Source: Candidatus Atribacter hydrocarboniphilus
Lineage (GTDB): Bacteria > Atribacterota > Atribacteria > Atribacterales > Atribacteraceae
Length of the DNA: 7,077 nt
Direction: 5' to 3'
Assembly (NCBI GenBank): GCA_003542295.1
Contig: DPKX01000159.1
Coordinates: 1 to 7,077, forward strand
The notes under the pieces are model-generated. The model was given only the letters and a program-made list of their open reading frames with translations. It was not told the origin of the DNA and searched no databases. Each line of letters starts with the position of its first letter. Position 1 is the stretch's first letter. Shown here in pieces: positions 1-6,070 of the stretch. The position numbers were made by a program, and so were the translations under genes.

Positions 1-965
1 GAGTAGCTTATTTTATGGGAAATGGTTTTACTCGACTTCCTGAATCGGATACAAAAACGGGTAAAACCTTGAGATATTTAAAAGAAACCGCCCAGAAAAG
101 AAACAGAGGTGTTTTAAAAAGGGTGAATTCATACTTACAATTGGTTACGATCGACCTGAGAAAAGATGTTCTTCCATTAACACCCTCAGGAAATCCAACC
201 GAGCGCCATTTGGTTATGGCCTATGCTATCAAGGCAGATCAGATATTTTCCAACCGGATGGAACAAGTAAAATTTTGGTCAGAGAAATTAGATATCTCCC
301 CAGAGAAGGTTGAAAATTTTTTGAATCATAAACCCGATTTTTATGATTTTATTCGGTCTAAACTAATGAAATATGGGGGTATCGGATATGTCAAGCCCAA
401 TGTGGGCGACTTTCCGACTCTTGAGCAGGTAACTGATATGATACTGGATTTGGGAGCAATTCCATCATTTTCTTGGCTTGATGGCACTCGAAGTGGTGAA
501 AAAGATCCAAAAGAATTACTGGATTTCTGTGAAGCGAAAGGCATTGAAACTTTATTTATCGTTCCTGATCGAAATTGGGACCTCCCTGATCAAGAAGAAA
601 GCCGCTTAAAGCTTGCCAAGCTCTATGAAATTGTTGAAGAAGCAAAACGGAGAGGATTTCCAATTTTTGTTGGGACAGAATTGAATAAATTTGGTCAAAA
701 ATTTGTAGATGAGTTCGAATCTCCAGCACTAACTCCACTGACGCCATATTTCTTAAGAAGTGCTTGGATGCTTTGGGGCCATATTATTATGGAAAAATCC
801 TCACAGCGTGGATATACCAGCGAATGGGCAAAAAAGACTTTTCGAGACCGGAAAGTAAAAAATCAATTCTACTATCAAGTTGGTCAAACTGTTCCCGCAG
901 ATAGATACCAATTAGAACGAATAGGATCACTTTCATCTGAGGAATTGATAAAACGATGGGCATGA
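1..965 (+). CDS. Possible PHP-type metal-dependent hydrolase, 5' partial (C-terminal part)
   Basis: The reading frame is open to the left edge (first complete codon at 3), and the first ATG at 15 has no ribosome binding site, so the true start probably lies outside the window. At least 320 residues are visible. The fold looks alpha/beta: counting from the ATG at 15, a stretch around residues 118-155 (GGIGYVKPNVGDFPTLEQV, then a hydrophobic strand ending in PSFSWLDG) is followed by a helix, the strand TLFIVPDRN, a charged helix and PIFVGTELNKFGQKFVDEF near residues 215-233. This alternation, with a late GTE strand, resembles the C-terminal half of PHP-domain phosphoesterases. The histidine-rich N-terminal motif that would prove it is missing from the window, so family assignment is inference. 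It overlaps the downstream kinase start by 4 or 10 bp, which indicates one operon and possibly a shared sugar-phosphate pathway. No signal peptide or membrane segment is visible. The substrate is unknown. Confidence 0.5.
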   Translation, partial: VAYFMGNGFTRLPESDTKTGKTLRYLKETAQKRNRGVLKRVNSYLQLVTIDLRKDVLPLTPSGNPTERHLVMAYAIKADQIFSNRMEQVKFWSEKLDISPEKVENFLNHKPDFYDFIRSKLMKYGGIGYVKPNVGDFPTLEQVTDMILDLGAIPSFSWLDGTRSGEKDPKELLDFCEAKGIETLFIVPDRNWDLPDQEESRLKLAKLYEIVEEAKRRGFPIFVGTELNKFGQKFVDEFESPALTPLTPYFLRSAWMLWGHIIMEKSSQRGYTSEWAKKTFRDRKVKNQFYYQVGQTVPADRYQLERIGSLSSEELIKRWA

Positions 966-1909
966 TTTTGGTTGTAACTCCCAACCCATGTATTGACAAA
1001 ACTCTTTTTGTTGAAAGCATTCATCCACAACCAAAAATCAAGGTGGAAAAAGTCAAGGAAATTGCCGGTGGAAAAGGTTCAAATGTGAGTCGAGTATTGC
1101 ATCAGCTTGGCATTGAAGTTAGGCACTTCGTTCTTTTAGGGGGATATACTGGGCAAAGAGTAAAAAGCTTAATGGAGTTAGATGGAATCTCGGTTTTTCC
1201 TGCTTGGATTTCGCAATTAACCCGAGTTGTTACGACTGTTGTTGGTCGTAGCTGGCAACAAGTTGCTTATTTTGAACCGGGACCGGTTATTTCTCCTCAA
1301 GAAATGGACCAAGTATTATTGACATTTGAAAGGATCATTCCATCAGTGGAGTTGATCGTTTTTTGTGGGAGCGTTTCTGATAAAAGTGCTTATTCTATAT
1401 ATTGTCGAATGATTCAGATTGCTAAAAAAAATAGGTTAAAAACCATCATTGACAGTCGTGGCATACCGCTGATCGAGGCTTTAAAAGCCCAGCCTTGGAT
1501 GGTTAAAATGAACCGTGAAGAAGCAGAAGAAACCTGGGGGAGAAAAATAAATCGAGGAGATGATTTTTTCAATTTTTATGAGTTTCTTAAAAGAAAGGGG
1601 ATTGATTATCTTATTCTTACCCTTGGAGAAAAAGGGGCTTGGTTTCGAGGAGAAGGAACATCTTGGTTTGGTTATCCCCCAAAAGTGAATTCGATTAATC
1701 CAGTAGGTTCCGGAGATTCTTTTTTAGCTGCATTTGTTTTTGGCCTGGTTAATGGGAAAGAATGGAATGAATGTTTGCGTCTGGGAATTGCCGCAGGTGC
1801 TGCTAATGCTCAAACCTGGGGAGCTGCAGCGATAACCTGGGATGATATCCAGCTTCTTTTACCCGAAGTAAAAGTTGAAATTGGAAATGGCTTTTTGGAT
1901 AATTATTAA
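956..1909 (+). CDS. PfkB-family sugar-phosphate kinase (1-phosphofructokinase / tagatose-6-phosphate kinase type)
   Basis: An ATP-dependent cytoplasmic kinase predicted to phosphorylate a ketohexose phosphate. The first PfkB signature, GGKGSNVSRVL, lies near residues 38-48, after the family's N-terminal strand VVTPNPCIDKT. The second signature, NPVGSGDSFLAAF, is near 248-260; it carries the probable catalytic base D254 and anion-hole glycines. The form NPVGSGDS is typical of LacC-type tagatose-6-phosphate kinases, while the overall layout is shared with FruK. Other family landmarks are EPGP (107-110), FCGSVS (136-141), KMNREEAEE (184-192) and TLGEKGA. At 317 residues it is normal family length. 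Start: ATG at 956 (MGM) is better spaced from the GAGGA at 939-943 than the in-frame ATG at 962, but the latter gives the standard N-terminus and a classic ATGA overlap with the upstream stop, so both remain possible. Translational coupling to the upstream gene is likely. Fructose-1-phosphate versus tagatose-6-phosphate cannot be decided from sequence. Confidence 0.88.
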   Translation: MGMILVVTPNPCIDKTLFVESIHPQPKIKVEKVKEIAGGKGSNVSRVLHQLGIEVRHFVLLGGYTGQRVKSLMELDGISVFPAWISQLTRVVTTVVGRSWQQVAYFEPGPVISPQEMDQVLLTFERIIPSVELIVFCGSVSDKSAYSIYCRMIQIAKKNRLKTIIDSRGIPLIEALKAQPWMVKMNREEAEETWGRKINRGDDFFNFYEFLKRKGIDYLILTLGEKGAWFRGEGTSWFGYPPKVNSINPVGSGDSFLAAFVFGLVNGKEWNECLRLGIAAGAANAQTWGAAAITWDDIQLLLPEVKVEIGNGFLDNY

Positions 1910-2026
1910 CAATAATTGAAAAAAAGAAACGAGAAGATGAAGAGGGTTTCAACCTTCATGATTTAATCAGAAATTGAAAAGGGTATTCTTAATTGAAGGA
2001 TTAATTTTTTTCCCCCAAATTGATAG

Positions 2027-2053
2027 AAAAGGATGGGAGTAAACCCTTTTTTT
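2027..2053 (+). terminator. Weak candidate intrinsic terminator downstream of the kinase
   Basis: AAAAGG at 2027-2032 can pair with CCTTTT at 2045-2050 (alternatively GGG 2035-2037 with CCC 2044-2046), and a run of seven T's spans 2047-2053. The stem is short and most of the T-run would be used in it, so this is tentative. It sits about 120 bp beyond the kinase stop and could end the PHP-like/kinase transcript if the stronger hairpin at 2240 does not. Confidence 0.3.
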
Positions 2054-2239
2054 GTACTGTCAAATTTAAATATTTTAGTTTGAATTGAAACTTTTTAAGG
2101 TTTTGCCTAATATATTAAGGTAGAAAAAAACAAAGTGCAGTGTGATGGTATATAGCTCAAAAAGAAATTTAAAAGAGAAGTGGTATAGAAGTTTAAAAAA
2201 TTATTTTTTAAAAAATATAAAGAATCTTTCCCCTCCTTG

Positions 2240-2286
2240 CATTTATAGGGGGCCGACACTAAAATCGGCCCCCTATAAATGTTTTT
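2240..2286. terminator. Strong hairpin terminator between convergent genes
   Basis: A perfect 17-bp inverted repeat (2240-2256 with 2265-2281) encloses the 8-base loop CACTAAAA. The inner half is G+C rich (GGGGGCCGA). On the plus strand it is followed directly by TTTTT (2282-2286), the canonical form for a plus-strand intrinsic terminator. It also lies only 13 bp past the minus-strand GatZ-like stop codon, the usual place for that gene's terminator, but on the minus strand no T-run follows directly. I therefore call it bidirectional with plus-strand polarity best supported. Confidence 0.75.
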
Positions 2287-2294
2287 AAACAAGC

Positions 2295-3593
2295 TTAAAG
2301 CACTTTTTGAATTTTTTGGTTTAAGTCAACCAGTTGGAACGCGTGGTAATATTTATCCATACTTTTTTCTATGGCTGAGAGAACAATAGTTTCCGCTTGG
2401 TAGCCATTTTTAAATAAATTTTGGTATAGAATAAATCGAGATTTTACCACTTCTGGTTTTGACCATATATAACGACAACCAGTTTTGGTTAGCCAGGCTC
2501 TCCTTTCGGGAGTTAGAGAGAAAAAATCAGTTCCTATTTCTTCGGTTAAGAGCCATTTTTTCCAACGACCACTTTGATAAACTGCTTGTTCTAGGCTTTC
2601 CATTATGTTGGATTTTTTGGCAATATCTCCTTGTTTATTCAGGTGAATTTCAAGATTTTCACACTTGAGAAGCGAATTATATTCTTCTTCGGTAAACTCA
2701 GGACCAACATTAGCACCACCCATGCCAGATTGAGGGTAGTCAACGGGATTTTCAACATAATCAGTATAATGGCCTTTAATGAATGATCCATAGGTTTTAG
2801 CTATCTGAACTAATTGTCGAGCTACTTGGGGGTCAAAAGTTGTGGTATGAAGATCGGTTCCAACTTTCCCTACAACAAAAATTGGCCACACATCGGATAA
2901 ACTTTTATTTTGAAGCTGAATTTTTAAGCCTTTAAGAAAATTCTCAAAAACTGACAGGTCGGCTAAACCTCCATGGACTTCTTCAGTTCCTACTTCATAG
3001 GATATTGGTGGGAATTGGTGGCTTCTACGGAACAACTCAGCGTGTTCGATTAATTCCACAGTTCTGGCGATCACCAAATCGATAGGCATAACTGAACCAG
3101 AAGGGAGAGTTTTGTCAACTGTTGGATCTACATGGATGAGGTCATAACCAGCTTCGATGGCAGCTTCGAAGGATTTCTTTATCCATTCCATACATTTTTT
3201 TAGAGGCCAATTTTCTTGGCTTTGTATATCTTTTAGCCAGGGACCACCATGGTCGATGGCAATGATGATTGGTCCATTATAATTAATAGCTTCCGCTTCA
3301 AGCTTTACCATTTTTACAAATTCAAACTGGTTCATCCCGGTATATCCACCATCTAAGTCGACTTGATTAAGAGTAGCAGCAAATTTTATAGGAGCATTAA
3401 CTCTTTGTGCCGATCTCAGGGCAGCTTTTATAACAGCTTCAGAATTAGGACAGGCAGCGAAAAGTGTCCTGGGAATGTTCTCTAAAAGGCTTAATTCCAT
3501 CATTTTTCTCATTAGTAGATCACAAGTTGATATTCCAAGCTTTTTTGCTTGTTCCCGGATTAGACTATTATCAATATGTTTTCGTTCTAGCAT
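2295..3593 (-). CDS. GatZ/KbaZ-family protein (tagatose-1,6-bisphosphate aldolase non-catalytic subunit-like)
   Basis: A 432-residue cytoplasmic TIM-barrel protein that lines up with E. coli GatZ along its length as I remember that sequence: LFAACPNSEAVIKAAL (44-59) opposite its first strand, NQV and GGYTGM (76-87), DHGGP (114-118), IHVDPTV (153-159), YEVGTEE (199-205), KGHYTDY (273-279), ANVGPEFT (294-301) and RYIW near the C-terminus. In enterobacteria GatZ/KbaZ supports activity and stability of the GatY/KbaY aldolase; databases also label the family tagatose-6-phosphate kinase, which is not well supported. About 40 residues precede the conserved core, making an N-terminal extension relative to GatZ. 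No GatY/KbaY gene lies in the window, so its partner or independent activity is unknown. The start is well supported: GGGAGG at 3599-3604 sits 5 bases upstream of the ATG on the minus strand. It is monocistronic here, convergent with the kinase and divergent from nifU. Confidence 0.85.
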   Translation of the reverse strand: MLERKHIDNSLIREQAKKLGISTCDLLMRKMMELSLLENIPRTLFAACPNSEAVIKAALRSAQRVNAPIKFAATLNQVDLDGGYTGMNQFEFVKMVKLEAEAINYNGPIIIAIDHGGPWLKDIQSQENWPLKKCMEWIKKSFEAAIEAGYDLIHVDPTVDKTLPSGSVMPIDLVIARTVELIEHAELFRRSHQFPPISYEVGTEEVHGGLADLSVFENFLKGLKIQLQNKSLSDVWPIFVVGKVGTDLHTTTFDPQVARQLVQIAKTYGSFIKGHYTDYVENPVDYPQSGMGGANVGPEFTEEEYNSLLKCENLEIHLNKQGDIAKKSNIMESLEQAVYQSGRWKKWLLTEEIGTDFFSLTPERRAWLTKTGCRYIWSKPEVVKSRFILYQNLFKNGYQAETIVLSAIEKSMDKYYHAFQLVDLNQKIQKVL

Positions 3594-3597
3594 AAAA

Positions 3598-3605
3598 TCC
3601 TCCCT
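3598..3605 (-). promoter_or_regulatory. Strong ribosome binding site of the GatZ-like gene
   Basis: Read on the minus strand this is AGGGAGGA, ending 4 bases before the ATG at 3593. It is a near-perfect Shine-Dalgarno sequence that fixes the start codon, and it contrasts with the weak site in front of nifU. Confidence 0.8.
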
Positions 3606-3951
3606 TTCTATATTTAACGTTTAAATTCTAAAAGAGTTAAACATTTTTTAAAAAAATTGGTTCTAATGGTTAGTTTACCATTCAATTTAGATCATTGTGC
3701 GGATAAAACAATATCTTCAAAATACACTGAACAGAATATCCGTTTAATTTCTTTTTTTCAAAGAAGGAAAACGAGTAACGAGTTGGGTTTTTTATAAAGA
3801 TACTGGAAATTATAAGATTGGCTTATATAAATAAACAAACCGTTGGAGATTGATAAATACGGTTAATGGATTAATAAAGGACAGCTGAAATCTGGTGTAT
3901 AATAATCGAATAATTTCTATTGTAGCAATTTTATTTTTTTAACAACAATAG

Positions 3952-3957
3952 TATAAT
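3952..3957 (+). promoter_or_regulatory. Candidate -10 element of the nifUS promoter
   Basis: A perfect TATAAT lies 45 bp upstream of the nifU ATG, predicting transcription start near 3964 and a leader of about 38 bases. No good TTGACA-like -35 is present 16-18 bp upstream (the region is T-rich), and there is no TG extension. This suggests a weak or activator-assisted promoter. A second perfect TATAAT at 3898-3903 is an alternative, also without a clear -35. Confidence 0.5.
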
Positions 3958-3970
3958 ATACTAAGTATAT
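3956..3970. promoter_or_regulatory. Palindromic candidate operator overlapping the nifUS promoter
   Basis: ATATACT-A-AGTATAT is a perfect 7-1-7 palindrome that shares two bases with the TATAAT and covers the predicted start of transcription. A protein bound here would block RNA polymerase. Fe-S assembly operons are often controlled by Rrf2/IscR-type regulators binding AT-rich dyads, so such a regulator is a reasonable guess, but no regulator gene is in the window and the motif has not been matched to a known site. Confidence 0.4.
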
Positions 3971-3996
3971 CGAATAACTAATAAAGGTTTGGTAAT

Positions 3997-4026
3997 ATGC
4001 CATGTGGGACTATACTGAAAAAGTAA
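3997..4026 (+). other. Nine-codon frame overlapping the nifU start out of frame
   Basis: An ATG at 3997 begins a frame reading MPCGTILKK and ending in TAA at 4024-4026, 22 bases inside nifU. The only Shine-Dalgarno-like sequence nearby, AAGG at 3984-3987, is 9 bases from this ATG but 14 from the nifU ATG at 4002. It may be chance, or it may compete with or feed ribosomes to nifU. It is not proposed as a functional peptide. Confidence 0.2.
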
Positions 4027-4838
4027 AAGATCATTTTCTGCACCCGCGAAATGTGGGAGAAATTGAAAACCCTGATGCCGTTGGTATTATTGGGAATATT
4101 GTTTGTGGTGATGCTTTAAAAATTACCCTCAAAGTAGATAAGAAAACTCATAAAATAATAGATGCTAAGTTTCAAACTTTTGGATGTGCCTCAGCGATAG
4201 CCAGCTCATCAGTTTTAACTGAGTTGTTAAAAGGAAAAACCATTGAAGAAGCACAAAAAATTAGTAATCAAGATATTGCTGATTACTTGGGAGGTCTTCC
4301 CGAAGAGAAAATGCATTGCTCGGTTATGGGCAGGGAAGCTTTAGAAGAAGCCATAAAAAATTATAAAGGGGAAATCCAACCTATTGTACTTCAAGAAAAA
4401 ATTGTTTGTAAATGTTTTAATGTTTCAGAAGAAAAAATTCGTAAAGTTGCTCAAGAAAATCATTTAACGACGGTTGAGGAAATTACCAATTTTACCAAAG
4501 CCGGAGGCGCATGTGGGTCTTGTCTTGGAGAAATTGAAGCTATTCTTAAGGATGTTTGGTCAATTAAAGAACCAATTAAAATTGACACCAGTTTTCCAAA
4601 AAAACTCACCAATTTGCAAAAAATCGCCCTCATCCAAGACATTTTGGAGAGAGAAATTCGACCGAGGCTACAAGCCGATGGAGGCGATATCGAATTGATT
4701 GATATTGAGGGAAATAAAGTTATAGTAGGTTTTCGTGCCATGTGTGTTTCCTGTCCTATGGGTGGGATAACACTTAAAAGTATTGAAGATAAGCTCAGAG
4801 AAGTTGTTGGTGAAGAAATTACGGTGGTTGAAGAATGA
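4002..4838 (+). CDS. nifU: NifU Fe-S cluster assembly scaffold, full three-domain form
   Basis: A cytoplasmic scaffold on which sulfur from NifS and iron are assembled into Fe-S clusters for transfer to apo-proteins. The N-terminus MWDYTEKVKDHF matches the NifU family start, confirming the ATG. Residues 1-125 form the IscU-like domain with C35 (in VCGD, with D37), C62 (FGCAS) and C106 (HCSVMG). Residues about 134-185 form the BFD-like [2Fe-2S] domain with C136, C138, C171 and C174. Residues about 205-278 form the NifU C-terminal domain with C248 and C251 (CVSC) after RPRLQADGGDIEL. All nine cysteines of Azotobacter-type NifU are in register; at 278 residues it is somewhat shorter, mainly in the linker before the last domain. 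The ribosome binding site is weak. It overlaps nifS by 4 bp (ATGA), so translation is coupled. No nitrogenase genes are seen, so a general Fe-S assembly role, as for the Helicobacter NifU/NifS pair, is more likely than nitrogen fixation. Confidence 0.96.
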   Translation: MWDYTEKVKDHFLHPRNVGEIENPDAVGIIGNIVCGDALKITLKVDKKTHKIIDAKFQTFGCASAIASSSVLTELLKGKTIEEAQKISNQDIADYLGGLPEEKMHCSVMGREALEEAIKNYKGEIQPIVLQEKIVCKCFNVSEEKIRKVAQENHLTTVEEITNFTKAGGACGSCLGEIEAILKDVWSIKEPIKIDTSFPKKLTNLQKIALIQDILEREIRPRLQADGGDIELIDIEGNKVIVGFRAMCVSCPMGGITLKSIEDKLREVVGEEITVVEE

Positions 4839-6019
4839 ATACTTTATATTTTGATAACAATGCTACCACCCAGGTTGCCCAAGAAGTATTAGATAGCATG
4901 CTTCCTTATTTTCGGGACTATTATGGCAATCCTTCCAGTATGCATACCTTTGGAGGACAAGTTTATCGTAAGATTGAAGAAGCCCGAGAACAAGTCGCAT
5001 TGCTCATTGGAGCAGATCCCGATGAAATCATTTTTACCAGTTGTGGATCCGAAAGCGACAATACTGCAATTATGAGCGCTATCGAAACCAATCCAGCAAA
5101 AAAACACATTATTACATCCAAAGTTGAACATCCGGCGGTTTTAAATTTCTGTAAACACCTGAGCCGTAAAGGATATCGAATAACCTACTTACCGGTTGAT
5201 AACAAAGGGAGATTAGAAATAGAATCATTTTTGCGGGCTATTGACGATGACCTAGCAATAGTTTCCATTATGTATGCTAATAATGAAACCGGAGTCATTT
5301 TTCCTATAGAAAAGATTGGGCAGATTCTTAAAGAAAGAAAGGTAGTTTTTCACACCGATGCGGTTCAAATTGTTGGCAAATTACCAGTTAACGTAAAAGA
5401 CCTTCCAATTGATATGCTAACTCTTTCAGGGCATAAAATCCACGCACCCAAAGGGATTGGAGCTTTATATGTGAGGAAGGGAACCCGGTTTTATCCTTAT
5501 ATAATTGGTGGTCATCAAGAAAAAGGACGTCGAGCAGGAACAGAGAACGTTGCTTTCATTATTGGTTTAGGAAAAGCTTGTGAGATAGCAGCAAAGTGCA
5601 TGCAAAAAGAAGTTGATTTTGTGAAACAACTCAGAGATAAGTTAGAAAATGGTTTATTAAATAATTGTCCGGATGCCAGTATCAATGGCGACAGAGAAAG
5701 TAGACTCCCAAATACTTCAAATATTAGTTTTGAGTTCGTTGAAGGCGAAGCTATCCTTCTCCGATTGGATGAATACGGTATTTGTGCTTCCTCAGGTTCG
5801 GCCTGCACGTCAGGGTCATTAGAACCAAGCCATGTATTACGGGCTATGGGGGTTCGCAATACTGCTATCCATGGTTCAGTGAGGTTCTCTTTGAGCAGGT
5901 ACAATGAGGAGAAAGAAGTTGATAAGGTAATCGAAGTCATGCCGGAAATTATCAAAGATCTTCGGCTTATTTCTCCTTTTGGCCGGGAAAGACTGATTGG
6001 GAAAGCATGTACATCTTGA
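4835..6019 (+). CDS. nifS: NifS cysteine desulfurase
   Basis: A PLP-dependent class V aminotransferase-fold enzyme that converts cysteine to alanine and hands the sulfur, as a persulfide, to NifU. The N-terminal YFDNNATT (5-12) is the group signature. H99 in VEHPAV stacks on PLP; D175 and Q178 in HTDAVQ contact the cofactor; K201 in SGHKIHAPKG is the Schiff-base lysine. The catalytic loop ASSGSACTSGS places the persulfide cysteine at C324, and the serine/glycine-rich loop after it is the long, NifS/IscS-type (group I) form. GGHQEKGRRAGTEN (225-238) is the usual PLP-phosphate and substrate region. At 394 residues it is full length, close to Azotobacter NifS. The ATG lies inside the nifU stop (ATGA), and the sequence before it has only a weak GGTGG, so it is likely translated by reinitiation. 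A strong terminator begins 5 bp after the stop. Confidence 0.96.
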   Translation: MNTLYFDNNATTQVAQEVLDSMLPYFRDYYGNPSSMHTFGGQVYRKIEEAREQVALLIGADPDEIIFTSCGSESDNTAIMSAIETNPAKKHIITSKVEHPAVLNFCKHLSRKGYRITYLPVDNKGRLEIESFLRAIDDDLAIVSIMYANNETGVIFPIEKIGQILKERKVVFHTDAVQIVGKLPVNVKDLPIDMLTLSGHKIHAPKGIGALYVRKGTRFYPYIIGGHQEKGRRAGTENVAFIIGLGKACEIAAKCMQKEVDFVKQLRDKLENGLLNNCPDASINGDRESRLPNTSNISFEFVEGEAILLRLDEYGICASSGSACTSGSLEPSHVLRAMGVRNTAIHGSVRFSLSRYNEEKEVDKVIEVMPEIIKDLRLISPFGRERLIGKACTS

Positions 6020-6023
6020 AAAG

Positions 6024-6070
6024 GGAAATAAAAAAAGGGCGATAGATAATATCGCCCTTTTTTTATTTCC
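6024..6070. terminator. Bidirectional intrinsic terminator between nifS and the FTR-like gene
   Basis: A perfect 20-bp stem (6024-6043 with 6051-6070) encloses the 7-base loop AGATAAT. Its core is GGGCGAT/ATCGCCC, flanked by seven A's on the left and seven T's on the right, so each strand has a GC core followed by a T-run. It begins 5 bp after the nifS stop and contains the stop codon (6063-6065) and last lysine codon of the minus-strand FTR-like gene. It should end transcripts from both directions. Confidence 0.9.

Larger units (their letters stand above)
1910..2294. other. Non-coding spacer between convergent kinase and GatZ-like genes
   Basis: This 385-bp AT-rich stretch has no convincing gene. 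On the plus strand it holds, in order: a weak terminator-like hairpin with T7 near 2027-2053; promoter-like elements TTGAAA (2085-2090) and TAATAT (2108-2113) 17 bp apart; an A/T-only inverted repeat of 9 bp with a 3-base loop (2192-2212); and a GC-rich perfect 17-bp hairpin followed by T5 (2240-2286). Long open frames here (a minus-strand frame at 2107-2292 and a 47-codon plus-strand frame from 2145) lack ribosome binding sites and run through the hairpin, so they are judged non-coding. Confidence 0.7.
3594..4001. other. Divergent intergenic regulatory region (GatZ-like gene / nifU)
   Basis: 408 bp with no gene, expected to carry promoters for both directions. Seen in it: a 6-3-6 palindrome ATTTAA-CGT-TTAAAT at 3612-3626; a minus-strand TAGAAT (complement of 3625-3630) that could be a near -10 for the GatZ-like gene; an AATGGT/ACCATT dyad at 3665-3682; a minus-strand TATAAT (complement of 3809-3814) with TTGTTT 18 bp upstream; an AACCGT-N15-ACGGTT dyad at 3838-3864; and plus-strand TATAAT copies at 3898-3903 and 3952-3957. 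Except for the last, these are short AT-rich motifs that could arise by chance. Confidence 0.55.

Noticed and set aside
1941..1963. ATGAAG/CTTCAT inverted repeat 30-55 bp after the kinase stop, considered as its terminator
   Set aside because: Only a 6-7 bp imperfect stem and no T-run follows.
2192..2212. A/T-only hairpin TTTAAAAAA-TTA-TTTTTTAAA
   Set aside because: A 9-bp A/T inverted repeat is expected by chance in such AT-rich spacer DNA and would be a weak structure; noted only as spacer content.
2145..2288. 47-codon plus-strand frame in the spacer after the kinase
   Set aside because: It has no ribosome binding site, lysine/asparagine-rich low-complexity content, and it reads straight through the 17-bp hairpin, so it is best explained as chance in AT-rich DNA.
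2107..2292. 61-codon minus-strand frame downstream of the GatZ-like gene
   Set aside because: It also runs through the hairpin, has no ribosome binding site and no recognisable domain.
3898..3903. Second perfect TATAAT upstream of nifU
   Set aside because: No -35 match at suitable distance and farther from the gene; kept as an alternative but not called as the promoter.
4460..4741. 93-codon minus-strand frame inside nifU
   Set aside because: It lies opposite the conserved central and C-terminal NifU domains, whose cysteines are all intact, so it is a shadow of the coding strand.
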